From contig CAZRXY010000124.1 of the NCBI GenBank assembly GCA_964604155.1, positions 1-38,175 on the forward strand: 38,175 nt of DNA, given 5' to 3'. Below the pieces are notes generated by a model. It did not search any database. It worked only from the letters and a program-made list of their open reading frames with translations, and had not been told where the DNA came from. The position numbers and the translations under genes were made by a program. This DNA comes from Stygibacter sp964604155 (GTDB taxonomy: Bacteria; Cloacimonadota; Cloacimonadia; Cloacimonadales; TCS61). Below are positions 1-8,550 of the stretch, piece after piece; position 1 is the first letter of the stretch; each line of letters opens with the position of its first letter.

Positions 1-60
1 ATACCTCCCAATTGAGACCTCCCGGATGTGCGTTTGCTCTCCGGGATGGTCGACCAAGGA

Positions 61-129
61 TAATACAACCTAATACTTTATTTCCCAGTTAATTAGAACT
101 ACGATAAATTCAAAAAACAGGGGGATGCC
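61..129 (-). repeat. dispersed intergenic repeat, module Y/Z, copy 1
   Basis: Read on the minus strand, this begins GGCATCCCCCTGTTTTTT and continues with an AT-rich stretch containing CTGGGAAATAAAG. It matches the copy at 30316-30405, which starts GGTATCCCCCTGTTTTTC and contains TTGGTAATAAAG. The start is nearly identical and the rest is diverged with small gaps. Confidence 0.5.
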
Positions 130-181
130 TGTCATTTACCTGATTCCTGGCATACACTCGAATTTTTTTTGTGCATGGCTC
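121..181 (-). repeat. dispersed intergenic repeat, module X, copy 1
   Basis: On the minus strand it reads AATTCGAGTGTATGCCAGG, then AATCAGGTAAATGACAGGCAT. The same two blocks in the same order occur at 25033-25085 (AATTTCGGGGGGTATGCT, then CAGGAAATTGACAGGCAT). On the plus strand the 151-181 half shares a CGAATTTTTTT-GTGCAT run with 8555-8583. Confidence 0.5.
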
Positions 182-472
182 AAATCACGGTGGACAGTGA
201 TCGGTGATAAGTGAGAGAAAAATGAGATTATACTAAAATCATTAGCCCCGGATTTGCACGGATTTATTTAATATATTCATAAGTGAACACTATTGGTTTG
301 TGACTCATCGATGATAATTAATGTTTCGGGTTTGTTTTGATCAGACCTGATGGAATGGAGACTTTTTGTGGCTGGGAGTGGAAATTTTATTTGCAAGAGG
401 AAGAGAATTCAGACCAGGATTGTCCGGCATTTGCAGAATAAATTGCCAAAAAATATAAAAGGTGCATATATA

Positions 473-558
473 TACGCCAAAAAACGAAAAAGTGTGGCAA
501 ACACAGGATAAAGCTATATATATTAACTACATACGGCGTAACTTTAGTGCCACACTTT
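473..558. repeat. interlocking inverted repeats (possible pseudoknot)
   Basis: An 11-bp perfect inverted repeat, AAAGTGTGGCA (489-499) and TGCCACACTTT (548-558), flanks about 48 AT-rich bases. A second 6-bp pair, TACGCC (473-478) and GGCGTA (535-540), interleaves with it in the order a-b-a'-b', the topology of an H-type pseudoknot. A further AGTGTGGCA lies at 610-618. It could equally be terminal repeats of a decayed element. Confidence 0.35.
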
Positions 559-836
559 GTTTTTGTTTTAGTGTAACATGTTATTATTGTTCACTTTATG
601 TGCAGGAGAGAGTGTGGCAGGCTGTCACTTGAATGTAAAAATGATTTGCTTAGCAAGTGAACTGTGATGGGTGATGGGTAGCCTCGTGCTTTTTGGCTGG
701 GGATCATGTGTCGTTTTCCTAATGTGGATTTATCCCTGGGGTTCTGGAGAAATCAGGATGGTGGTTGAAACTCGTATCAGTCCCTTTTCCAGTGGTTTTA
801 CCCATGGCTATTATGGAAAAATCCTTTTTCAGGGTG

Positions 837-942
837 ATAATAAATTTGCGCGGGACATTCAATGTAATTCCCTTATTACCAATAACCTATCATATTGGTT
901 GGTTAGATAAAGGGGTGGGGATGCCAGTTATCTTCCTGATTC
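837..942 (-). repeat. dispersed intergenic repeat, copy 2
   Basis: On the minus strand this reads GAATCAGG, then GGCATCCCCACCCCTTT, then TTATTGGTAATAAGGGAATTAC and an AAATTTATTAT end. The module order and core TTGGTAATAA-GGAATTAC match the copy at 30316-30405. In addition 917-942 matches 121-146 on the plus strand at 22 of 26 positions without gaps (GGGGATGCC and CCTGATTC blocks). Confidence 0.5.
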
Positions 943-1065
943 AGCCTGTTTTCCAGAACATTTATATATTAATCCACGTTGGCTCTGCGGGGTGTTTGAT
1001 TTTAAAGTGTATCTTCCCCAGAATTTCTCACTTGACCATAATTTGGGGTGTTTGAATTTTACTCT

Positions 1066-2145
1066 ATGAAGAAGAAATATTTTATAACGGGTATCTTGAT
1101 AGTGGTCGGCATATTTATGGAGCTGATTGCCGGTGGTGGATTCAGAGATGGTCCCTATGTGTTTTATGAGAAAGATCAGGTGGTTAGCGTAAGAATATCT
1201 GGTAACGAAGTGATCAGGGATACTCTATCGGCTGTGGAAGAAGGCTCGTATTATCTGAGTATTGTGGAAGGCATAGAAGCTTGCGTACCTTTAAAAAGCG
1301 GTTTTGCAAAGCCTGAGGCGACTTATGAATTACCCTTAAAATTTATGGTGATCAGTGATATTCATGGCAATCTGTCTGGTCTAAGGGAGCTATTGCTTTC
1401 CGGGGAGGTGATAGATTCTGATAATAATTGGGTTTATGATGGCTGGCTCATCATCGATGGAGATGTACAGGACCGTGGAGAGGAGGTGACGGGTTGTTTC
1501 TGGCTATTGTATCATCTTTATTTGCAGGCAGAAGAATCACCGGCTGGCAAAGTGCTGTTTCTTTTGGGTAATCATGAGAATATGAGTATAGCAGAGCGTA
1601 TTCACGTTGTAGAGGGGAAATACAAAAACACCTGTGATTTGCTGGGGATAACCTATAATGAGCTTTATGGAGCGGAGACATTTCTGGGCAGATGGATCAG
1701 GAGCTGGCACACGGTGCTGACACTTGGAGATCAATTGATCGTGCATGGCGGGATAGCCGGCGAATTCACAGAAAGGTTTTTTGAACTCCAAACCGCCAAT
1801 ATGCTTGTTTATGACTATTATCAGGGAGATTCAAGGATGAATGAAAATCTGCAATTTCTTTTTGGCAGAAATGGTCCTTTCTGGTACCGTGGCTATTTTA
1901 GTGCTGAAGACAAATGGCAGCCTACTTCTGCTGGCAGCCTGGAAAATATTTTCAGGCAGTATAAGGTGAGTAAAATAATTGTGGGTCATACTTCATTTGA
2001 TGATATCAAATATGCCTGGGAGGGAAAGGTTATTGCTATAGATGCCGGTTTGAAGTATCAGAAATCGGGTGAAGCACTCATTTATGAGCGGGGTAAATAT
2101 TTTGTGCTTGCCTCTTCCGGCGAAAAATTGGAATTAGTCCCTTAG
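1066..2145 (+). CDS. secreted PPP-like calcineurin-fold metallophosphatase
   Basis: Probably a periplasmic or secreted phosphoesterase of the calcineurin-like fold; substrate unknown. All signature motifs of the phosphoprotein-phosphatase (PPP)/diadenosine tetraphosphatase branch are visible: D98-I-H100-G, G132-D133-V-Q-D136-R137, G-N169-H170-E171, H227-G-G and G307-H308-T. These residues normally bind two metal ions and the phosphate. The ATG at 1066 (359 aa) is preferred over the in-frame GTG at 1048 because it opens a clear signal peptide: a Lys-rich start, a hydrophobic core of about 18 residues, then small residues. No strong ribosome site precedes either start. About 80 residues of unassigned sequence lie between the signal peptide and the catalytic domain. 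It is followed 21 bases later by the threonine aldolase gene. Metallophosphatase is secure; protein phosphatase activity is not. Confidence 0.8.
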   Translation: MKKKYFITGILIVVGIFMELIAGGGFRDGPYVFYEKDQVVSVRISGNEVIRDTLSAVEEGSYYLSIVEGIEACVPLKSGFAKPEATYELPLKFMVISDIHGNLSGLRELLLSGEVIDSDNNWVYDGWLIIDGDVQDRGEEVTGCFWLLYHLYLQAEESPAGKVLFLLGNHENMSIAERIHVVEGKYKNTCDLLGITYNELYGAETFLGRWIRSWHTVLTLGDQLIVHGGIAGEFTERFFELQTANMLVYDYYQGDSRMNENLQFLFGRNGPFWYRGYFSAEDKWQPTSAGSLENIFRQYKVSKIIVGHTSFDDIKYAWEGKVIAIDAGLKYQKSGEALIYERGKYFVLASSGEKLELVP

Positions 2146-2166
2146 AAAAAAGCTGAGGTGTCGATA

Positions 2167-3204
2167 GTGGAAATACCAAAATCTTTTGCCAGTGACAATA
2201 ATTCCGGGGTGCATCCCCGCATTATGCAGGCACTTAATGAAGTAAATACGGGTCATTATACGGGTTATGGAGATGACCCCATCACTTTCCGAGCGATAGA
2301 GAAATTTAAAGAACTGCTTGGTGAACAAATTGAGGTGTTTTTTGTCTATAACGGCACAGGTGCCAATACAGTGATCCTTAATACGGTTACCCGCAGCTAT
2401 CATTCCATTATCTGTGCCCAGACCAGCCATGTGAACGTAGATGAATGCGGAGCACCTACAGCAATCACGGGCTGCAAGCTGGAATTTGTTCCTGCAATTG
2501 ATGGCAAGCTCACGCCGGAGCTGGTGCAAAGTATGCTGCACGGGATAGGGTTTGAGCATCATTCTCAGCCTAAGGTGGTATCGATCACACAATCCACGGA
2601 ATTAGGCACACTCTATTCGCTGAATGAGCTTAAGGTCCTTGCCGAATTCTGCCATGAGCAGGACCTGCTTCTCCATCTGGATGGAGCGCGGATATCTAAT
2701 GCTGCGGCAGCTCTGGATTGCACATTCAAGGAGATGACCACAGATACGGGGATAGACCTGATGTCATTTGGCGGCACCAAAAACGGTATGATGTTCGGCG
2801 AAGCCGTAGTATTTTTCCGTCCTGAGCTGGCAATTGATTTCAAGTATTTCAGGAAGCAGAATATGCAGCTTCATTCCAAAATGCGCTATATATCGGCACA
2901 ATTTCTGGCTCTTCTTGATGAAGACTTATGGCTCGCAAATGCCAGCCATTCCAATGATATGGCAAAAAAGCTGTACAACGAATTAAAGAAGATATCCGGG
3001 ATAACTATTACACGTAACTGCTATGTAAATTCAGTATTTGCTATTCTCCCACCTCAGGTGATTCCCAGGTTACAAAAAAAATACTTTTTCTATATCTGGG
3101 ATGAGGATATCAACGAAGTCCGCTTTATGACAACCTTTGATACCACTTTTCAGGATATCGGCAATTTTATCACAGCCTTGAAAGAAGAACTCACCTGCAT
3201 CTGA
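2167..3204 (+). CDS. low-specificity threonine aldolase (PLP-dependent)
   Basis: Fold-type I PLP enzyme of the beta-eliminating lyase/threonine aldolase family, cleaving L-threonine or allo-threonine to glycine and acetaldehyde in the cytoplasm. Visible features are the N-terminal SFASDNNSGVHP substrate-binding region, the LHLDGARISNA block whose Asp contacts the PLP pyridine, and FGGTK205NG with the Schiff-base lysine. At 345 aa the length is normal. I start at the GTG at 2167 because GAGG (2155-2158) lies 8 bases upstream; the GTG at 2158 would overlap that site. It lies 21 bases after the phosphatase stop, so the two may be cotranscribed. The glycine and acetaldehyde produced fit an amino-acid-fermenting organism (inference). 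Specificity for L or allo forms cannot be read from sequence. No terminator is seen after it. Confidence 0.88.
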   Translation: MEIPKSFASDNNSGVHPRIMQALNEVNTGHYTGYGDDPITFRAIEKFKELLGEQIEVFFVYNGTGANTVILNTVTRSYHSIICAQTSHVNVDECGAPTAITGCKLEFVPAIDGKLTPELVQSMLHGIGFEHHSQPKVVSITQSTELGTLYSLNELKVLAEFCHEQDLLLHLDGARISNAAAALDCTFKEMTTDTGIDLMSFGGTKNGMMFGEAVVFFRPELAIDFKYFRKQNMQLHSKMRYISAQFLALLDEDLWLANASHSNDMAKKLYNELKKISGITITRNCYVNSVFAILPPQVIPRLQKKYFFYIWDEDINEVRFMTTFDTTFQDIGNFITALKEELTCI

Positions 3205-3294
3205 CGAAGCCTATACAACTTAAAATATCCCTTTACAAATTCAATAAAATAATTAGTTTAATCATAAATAGATATAAAGAAATAAGGAGAGCTT

Positions 3295-4851
3295 ATGAAA
3301 GTATCGCAAAAGATAGAGCATCTGCAGCAACGAGAGGCACAGATAAAAGAAATGGGTGGTGCAGCCGGAATAAAAAAGCAGCACGACAAGGGCAAATTAG
3401 ATGCGCGGGAGAGAATTGATTATTTCTTTGATTCCGGCACATTCCGTGAGATAGATATGTTCGTGAAGCATCGCTCCACCAATTTTGATATGACAGAAGT
3501 GGATATACCTTCGGATGGCGTGGTGGTTGGTCATGGAATGGTCAATGGGCGCCCCGTTTTTGCTTATTCTCAGGATTTCACTTCCCGCGGTGGTTCATTG
3601 GGCGAGATGCACGCAGCCAAGATTTGTAAAGTGATGGATTTGGCTGCCAGAGCAGGTGTGCCGGTAGTGGGCATCAATGATTCCGGTGGAGCTCGTGTGG
3701 AAGAAGGTGTGCAGGCACTCAAGGGCTACGGCGAAATATTTTTCCGAAATTCGCGCAGTTCCGGAGTGATCCCTCAGATTTCCGCTATAATGGGGCCCTG
3801 TGCCGGTGGGGCTGTGTATTCACCTGCCATGACAGACTTTGTTTTCATGGTAAAAAATACCAGCCACATGTTTATCACCGGACCGCAGGTGATAGAAGCA
3901 GTGACAGGCGAAAAGACTACTTTTGAGGATTTAGGTGGTGCTATGGCACATAATTCCAAATCCGGAGTAGCTCATTTTGCCTGCGACACTGATGAAGAGG
4001 CTCTTGATCAGATTAAGCACCTGCTGAGCTTTCTTCCTTCTAATAACCTGGAAGATCCGCCTTATGCAGATCTGGGTGATGATCCGCAGCGAGATTGCCC
4101 GGAGCTGGATAGCATCGTGCCTGATAACCCACAGCAGCCCTACGACATGAAAGATATCATAAAATCTATTGTAGATGCGGGAGAATTTTTTGAGCCGCAT
4201 CAGTATTATGCCGAGAATGCAATTATCGGTTTTGGGCGTCTTAATGGACGCAGCGTGGGCATTATTGGCAATCAGCCTCTTTTTCTTGCTGGCTGCCTCG
4301 ATATTGATGCCTCAGATAAAATTTCACGCTTTATCCGGTTTTGCGATGCCTTTAATATCCCCATGCTCACGTTTGTGGATGTGCCTGGCTATCTACCCGG
4401 GACGCAGCAGGAATGGGGAGGTATTATCCGGCATGGTGCCAAATTACTCTGGAGCTATGCTGAGGCTACAGTGCCTAAGCTTACCGTGGTAACGCGGAAA
4501 AATTACGGTGGCAGCTATATTGCCATGTGCTCGCGTCATCTTGGAGCAGATATGGCTTTTGCCTGGCCCTCAGCCGAGATAGCTGTAATGGGGGCTCAGG
4601 GTGCCGTGAATATAATCAGCAGTTATCGTAAAGAGATTAAGGCTGCTATAGACCCTCAGTCTAAAAGGCAGGAGAAGATAGAGGAATATGAGGAAGCATT
4701 TGGCAATCCCTATCTTGCCGCAGAGCGAGGTTATATTGATGCGGTGATAAGACCTTGCGAAACGAGGAAGAGATTGATAGACGCTCTGGAGATAATGTGT
4801 ACCAAGCGTGAAGCACTGCCTCCCAAGAAACATGGTAATATACCAGTTTAG
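3295..4851 (+). CDS. mmdA: acyl-CoA carboxyltransferase beta-type subunit (MmdA/PccB/12S-like)
   Basis: Carboxyltransferase subunit acting on propionyl-CoA/methylmalonyl-CoA, 518 aa, the usual length for MmdA, PccB and the transcarboxylase 12S subunit. The two crotonase-like halves are complete. The N half has the GKLDARERIDYFFD start, DFTSRGGSLGEMHAAK, NDSGGARVEEGV and GPCAGGAVYSPAMTDF oxyanion-hole region. The C half has FVDVPGYLPGTQQEW and GGSYIAMCSRHLGAD. The ATG has a GGAG site about 6 bases upstream. The next two genes follow within 8 and 18 bases, and the third supplies a 5S-type carboxyltransferase plus biotin carrier. That makes methylmalonyl-CoA:pyruvate transcarboxylase more likely than a Na+-pumping decarboxylase, because no membrane beta subunit is nearby. 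An AT-rich 90-bp gap upstream probably holds the operon promoter. Confidence 0.9.
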   Translation: MKVSQKIEHLQQREAQIKEMGGAAGIKKQHDKGKLDARERIDYFFDSGTFREIDMFVKHRSTNFDMTEVDIPSDGVVVGHGMVNGRPVFAYSQDFTSRGGSLGEMHAAKICKVMDLAARAGVPVVGINDSGGARVEEGVQALKGYGEIFFRNSRSSGVIPQISAIMGPCAGGAVYSPAMTDFVFMVKNTSHMFITGPQVIEAVTGEKTTFEDLGGAMAHNSKSGVAHFACDTDEEALDQIKHLLSFLPSNNLEDPPYADLGDDPQRDCPELDSIVPDNPQQPYDMKDIIKSIVDAGEFFEPHQYYAENAIIGFGRLNGRSVGIIGNQPLFLAGCLDIDASDKISRFIRFCDAFNIPMLTFVDVPGYLPGTQQEWGGIIRHGAKLLWSYAEATVPKLTVVTRKNYGGSYIAMCSRHLGADMAFAWPSAEIAVMGAQGAVNIISSYRKEIKAAIDPQSKRQEKIEEYEEAFGNPYLAAERGYIDAVIRPCETRKRLIDALEIMCTKREALPPKKHGNIPV

Positions 4852-4859
4852 GCGATAAA

Positions 4860-5036
4860 ATGGATGAACTCAGGAAAAAGAAATTAAGAGCTGCTCTGGT
4901 AGCAATTGCCTATTACCTTGAAGAAGAGGAAGCTGAAGCAAAAAATGATAATAAGACCAATCTCTGGGTACGTAGCGGACGCGAGACTACGATGAATAAC
5001 CGCTACCTTGTTCAGATGAGGAATTTTAGAAGATAA
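4860..5036 (+). CDS. 58-aa microprotein in carboxyltransferase operon (OadG/gamma-tail-like)
   Basis: A 58-codon frame exactly filling the gap between the two carboxyltransferase genes: 8 bases after the mmdA stop and 18 before the next ATG. It starts with a basic helix, runs through AALVAIAYYLEEEEAEA, and ends in a segment with W36, G40, R41, M45 and R48 (NLWVRSGR...MNNR). Sodium-pump decarboxylase gamma (OadG/MmdD) proteins often end in a short Ala-rich helix followed by a W...GR...M..R-type tail, so this looks like that soluble tail without the transmembrane anchor. That comparison is from memory. The likely role is tethering or stabilising the two catalytic subunits. AGG at 4850-4852 gives a weak ribosome site, so translation may be coupled to mmdA. 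Confidence 0.72.
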   Translation: MDELRKKKLRAALVAIAYYLEEEEAEAKNDNKTNLWVRSGRETTMNNRYLVQMRNFRR

Positions 5037-5054
5037 TTAATTGGAGGATAGCTA

Positions 5055-6962
5055 ATGAAATACGATAAACATGGCGTTTTGGAAATGCGTGAAATGCGTT
5101 ATGGATCAGACCGACCGGTGGCGGACAATCCTGTAAAAATCCACGACCTCACTTTTCGTGACGGGCATCAGTCGCTTTTTGCCACCCGTGGCAGAACCGA
5201 AGATATGCTGCCTGTGGCAGAAATGATGGATGAAGTGGGTTTTTATGCCATGGAGGTTTGGGGTGGTGCCACTTTTGACACGATGCATCGCTTCCTGGCA
5301 GAAGATCCCTGGGAGAGAATAAAAATCCTTAAGAAATACATGAAGAAAACCCCTTTTTCGATGCTGCTGCGGGGACAAAATCTTGTAGGATACAGAAATT
5401 ATGCCGATGATGTAGTGGAAGCCTTTGTGCAGCGTTCCTGCGATAACGGCATAGATTTTTTTCGCGTGTTTGACGCACTAAATGATTTTAGAAATTTTGA
5501 AGCTGCAGCCCGGGTAATCAAAAGAAATCAAAAACACCTCGAAGGCACAATCTGCTATTCACTCACAGAAATGAGAATGGGCGGAGATACTTATAATATA
5601 GATTATTACCTTAGTAAGGCAAGGGAACTATCAGATTTGGAGGTGGATTCTATCTGCATAAAAGACATGGCAGGAATTGTGGCTCCCTATGATGCCTACA
5701 ATCTGGTAAAGGAGCTTAAGGCAATAACGGATATTCCAATTCATCTGCATACTCATTTCACCTCAGGTATGGGTGATCTGGCTCTTTTTAAAGCCGTAGA
5801 GGCTGGCGTGGATATCATCGATACCTGTATGTCACCCTATGCTTACCGTACTTCGCATCCGGCTCTGGAGCCTCTTGTTATCTCTCTCATGGGCACAAAC
5901 CGTGATACCGGCTTAGATATCAAATTACTTGCCGATATCAGCAAAGAAATGGAAAAAGCTATTCCCAAATATCTACATTTTGCCAATAATACAAAATATT
6001 CTATTATTGATACTAATGTTATTCTACACCAGACACCCGGCGGCATGCTCAGTAACCTCGTAAACCAGTTAAGGCAGATGGATGAGCTTGATAAGCTCGA
6101 TGCTGTATTTGAAGCCTTGCCCAAAGTACGACTTGATCTTGGTCAGGTACCTTTAGTTACTCCCACCAGCCAGATTGTTGGTATTCAGACAGTCAATAAC
6201 GTGCTCCATGATAAAGAAGAAGCCTATTCTCAGATCACTCAGCAGGTAAAAGATCTTTGTTATGGGCTTTACGGCAAAACCACTTTGCCGATCAATCCTT
6301 TAGTACAAAAGAAGGCACTAAAGGATTATCCTCGCGGGGAAACTCCCATCACCTGTCGACCTGGCGATGAACTGGAACCAGAATTGGCAAAAGTGAAAGA
6401 AGAAACCAAAAGCCTGGCAAAAAATATTGATGATGAACTAATTGTAGCTCTCTATCCTTTAACCGGGAAGAGATTCCTCAAATGGAAATATGGTCTGGAA
6501 GAGATACCATCTGAGGCTAAGCCAAAATCCCTTGACGACGTTAGAAAAGAAGAAGAACTGATCAAAAAAGCTCTTTCGGGTGAACTTGACTTTTCTTCGA
6601 GGAAACCATCAGGTGTGCCTGTCAGGGCTTTTGAAGTCTATATTGATGGCGAGTTATTCAAAGTTGAAGTTGCGGATTCTCAAAAACAGATTCGTACAGC
6701 TGCGGGAAAACACGCCTCTCCTGCTAAGAAGGAAGAGATTTCGGCTGGCGAAAAAACTCTCACGGCACCTATCCCGGGAATGATAACCGAAATCAGGGTC
6801 AAGATTGGTGATCAGGTTTCCGCAGGAGATGCCGTTATCGTTCTGGAAGCCATGAAAATGTTCAATAATCTTGATGTAAAATTCTCCGGAACAGTGAAAG
6901 AAATCAAAGTGGAAGTAGGAGAATCTGTAGGGAAAGGCGATGTGCTTATAATCTTTGGGTAA
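5055..6962 (+). CDS. pyruvate/oxaloacetate carboxyltransferase with C-terminal biotin carrier (PycB/OadA, 5S+1.3S fusion)
   Basis: 635 aa. The N-terminal HMGL-like TIM barrel is of the 5S/OadA/PycB type: TFRDGHQSLFATR near residue 35, the SICIKDMAG lysine that is carbamylated in the family, and HLHTHFTSGMG metal ligands. A conserved PYC/OADA domain follows to about residue 470, then a linker. The biotinyl domain starts near residue 565, with the biotinylated lysine K601 in EAMKM, 35 residues from the C-terminus as usual. The enzyme exchanges a carboxyl group between carboxybiotin and pyruvate/oxaloacetate. GGAGG lies 7-11 bases before the ATG. With the upstream 12S-like subunit it gives all the pieces of a methylmalonyl-CoA:pyruvate carboxyltransferase. 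A strong terminator follows. Oxaloacetate decarboxylase alpha is the alternative, but no OadB is present. Confidence 0.9.
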   Translation: MKYDKHGVLEMREMRYGSDRPVADNPVKIHDLTFRDGHQSLFATRGRTEDMLPVAEMMDEVGFYAMEVWGGATFDTMHRFLAEDPWERIKILKKYMKKTPFSMLLRGQNLVGYRNYADDVVEAFVQRSCDNGIDFFRVFDALNDFRNFEAAARVIKRNQKHLEGTICYSLTEMRMGGDTYNIDYYLSKARELSDLEVDSICIKDMAGIVAPYDAYNLVKELKAITDIPIHLHTHFTSGMGDLALFKAVEAGVDIIDTCMSPYAYRTSHPALEPLVISLMGTNRDTGLDIKLLADISKEMEKAIPKYLHFANNTKYSIIDTNVILHQTPGGMLSNLVNQLRQMDELDKLDAVFEALPKVRLDLGQVPLVTPTSQIVGIQTVNNVLHDKEEAYSQITQQVKDLCYGLYGKTTLPINPLVQKKALKDYPRGETPITCRPGDELEPELAKVKEETKSLAKNIDDELIVALYPLTGKRFLKWKYGLEEIPSEAKPKSLDDVRKEEELIKKALSGELDFSSRKPSGVPVRAFEVYIDGELFKVEVADSQKQIRTAAGKHASPAKKEEISAGEKTLTAPIPGMITEIRVKIGDQVSAGDAVIVLEAMKMFNNLDVKFSGTVKEIKVEVGESVGKGDVLIIFG

Positions 6963-7001
6963 AGGAATCCAGAGCATTTTTCAGCACAAAAAAAGAATTC
7001 A

Positions 7002-7032
7002 CGCCCAGCAATATCCTAAAGCTGGGCGTTTT
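7002..7032 (+). terminator. rho-independent terminator after the carboxyltransferase operon
   Basis: Perfect 8-bp stem CGCCCAGC (7002-7009)/GCTGGGCG (7021-7028) with an 11-base loop, followed by TTTTAT. It lies 40 bases after the last gene of the operon. Confidence 0.85.
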
Positions 7033-7147
7033 ATAATTATCTATCTCTCTATCACTTATCGTAGCGTTTGGCTCGGAATCATTTGACATGACAAGCGGGT
7101 AAAATTTTCCTGAACTAATATAGATTTTTAGTTTCTTTTGCAAGATT

Positions 7148-7174
7148 TTATCAGCAATGTATTAATGCTGATAA
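7148..7174 (+). promoter_or_regulatory. 9-bp hairpin in the mgtE leader
   Basis: TTATCAGCA (7148-7156) and TGCTGATAA (7166-7174) form a perfect 9-bp dyad with a 9-base AT-rich loop, ending 41 bases before the mgtE ATG. There is no following U-run, so it is not a terminator. It may be an operator or a leader hairpin. I do not recognise an M-box riboswitch fold here. Confidence 0.35.
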
Positions 7175-7215
7175 TGGTTGTAGAAAATTCAGGATGCTAA
7201 ATTAGAGGAGTTTCT

Positions 7216-8550
7216 ATGATCGCCTTTGATTATGAACAGGTTATTGAATTACTGGAAGACAAAAGGCTTGAGGAATTAAAAAACCTTTTTGAGGACAAGC
7301 ACCCGGCAGATATCGCCGAACTTATAAATGAAACACCACAAGAATATCATTTCACACTTTTTTCCCTTCTTGAGCCTGAAATTGCCTCGGATGTTCTTTC
7401 TGAGATTCACGATGAATTCCGTCAGAACATTCTGGAAAATACCGATTCTCAAAGGCTGGTTAATATAATCGATGAGATGGAAACTGATGAAGCGGTAGAT
7501 ATGCTTTCAGAACTTGATGATGATGTTTCGCAGGATGTGCTTGCAGCTCTGGATGATGAAGACCGAACCAATTATACAAAACTCCTCACCTATTCCGAAG
7601 AATCTGCCGGTGGTCTTATGCAGACCGAGATCATCGCAGTTAAAAAGAATTTTACCCGAATTCAGGTGATTGATTACATCAGGCAGAATTATGAAGAAGT
7701 AGAAAATATTCATCTTGTTTATGTAGTAGATGACCGTAATAGACTAGTGGGAACTCTTGATGTAAGCCGTCTGCTCATGGCTTATGATAATACTGTAATT
7801 GCAGATATTATGGATACTTCATTCATCGTTGCCGATGTGGAAATGGATCAGGAAAATGTAGCTAATCTTTTCCGTAAATACGATATGTATGTGCTCCCGG
7901 TTGTTGATAAGAAGAATCGCCTTTTGGGTCGCATCACCGTAGATGATATCATCGATGTTATGGATGAAGAAGCTACCGAAGATGCTTATAAGATGGCGGG
8001 ACTTAATGAAGAAGACCGCGTATTTACCCGCCCGATGAATTCTGTGAAGAAAAGATTGCCCTGGCTCGTAATAAATCTTATCACCGCTATTATCGCTGCT
8101 TCCGTTGTAGGGGTATTTCAAGAAACTATTGCCAGATTAAGTATTCTGGCTGTGCTTATGCCAATTGTCGCCGGTATGGGCGGAAATGCCGGCACGCAGA
8201 CTCTTACTGTGATCACACGAGGTATTGCGCTGGGAGAGCTTACAATTCACAACAGCTTTCGAGCTATAATAAAAGAATTAACTGTGGGATTTATCAATGG
8301 GGTTGCTTTGGGTTCACTTGTCTGTCTAACTGCCTATCTTCTGCGCTTTGATCCACGAATTGGTATTATTCTGGGCATTGCTATGGTCTGTAATATGTTC
8401 ATTGCAGGGCTGTTTGGCTCTATGATCCCGGTTCTGCTAAAAACCTTGAGAGTAGATCCTGCTCTTGCCTCCGGAGTAATTATCACAACTCTCACAGATA
8501 TCAGTGGATTTGCCTCATTCCTCGGTTTGGCAACTATTTTTATCAAGTAG
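7216..8550 (+). CDS. mgtE: MgtE-family magnesium channel/transporter
   Basis: 444 aa, typical MgtE length, start supported by GAGGAG 5 bases upstream. The order of domains is classic: an acidic N-terminal superhelical MgtE_N domain (about residues 15-120) with repeated DVLSEI/DDDV segments, tandem CBS domains (about 130-255) with SAGGLMQTEII and VDDIIDVMDEE, a connecting helix, and five membrane segments from about residue 280. The pore signatures GGNAGTQT and TTLTDISGF are present; the Asp of the latter corresponds to the pore Mg2+-site Asp in Thermus MgtE. The cytosolic domains sense Mg2+ and close the channel when it is plentiful. It stands alone between the carboxyltransferase terminator and a palindromic repeat, with a 9-bp hairpin in its leader. 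Confidence 0.93.
   Translation: MIAFDYEQVIELLEDKRLEELKNLFEDKHPADIAELINETPQEYHFTLFSLLEPEIASDVLSEIHDEFRQNILENTDSQRLVNIIDEMETDEAVDMLSELDDDVSQDVLAALDDEDRTNYTKLLTYSEESAGGLMQTEIIAVKKNFTRIQVIDYIRQNYEEVENIHLVYVVDDRNRLVGTLDVSRLLMAYDNTVIADIMDTSFIVADVEMDQENVANLFRKYDMYVLPVVDKKNRLLGRITVDDIIDVMDEEATEDAYKMAGLNEEDRVFTRPMNSVKKRLPWLVINLITAIIAASVVGVFQETIARLSILAVLMPIVAGMGGNAGTQTLTVITRGIALGELTIHNSFRAIIKELTVGFINGVALGSLVCLTAYLLRFDPRIGIILGIAMVCNMFIAGLFGSMIPVLLKTLRVDPALASGVIITTLTDISGFASFLGLATIFIK

Larger units (their letters stand above)
1..1065. other. about 1 kb region without a convincing gene
   Basis: I see no convincing protein gene or tRNA/rRNA here. Two overlapping open frames (671-910 and 765-1055) lack ribosome sites and recognisable protein character, and one overlaps a dispersed repeat copy. 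The stretch holds two repeat copies (61-129 and 837-942), a second repeat module (121-181), an interlocking inverted-repeat pair (473-558), a 7-bp dyad TCACTTG/CAAGTGA (625-660), and two short GTGAT-rich runs (198-216, 664-678). It looks like an intergenic or decayed region. Confidence 0.6.

Noticed and set aside
671..1055. Two overlapping plus-strand open frames (79 and 96 codons)
   Set aside because: No ribosome sites, no family features, mutually overlapping, and the region includes a dispersed repeat copy; most likely chance frames.
7033..7215. Mg2+ riboswitch (M-box) ahead of mgtE
   Set aside because: Only one simple 9-bp hairpin is visible; I cannot recognise the conserved M-box elements and there is no terminator/antiterminator pair.
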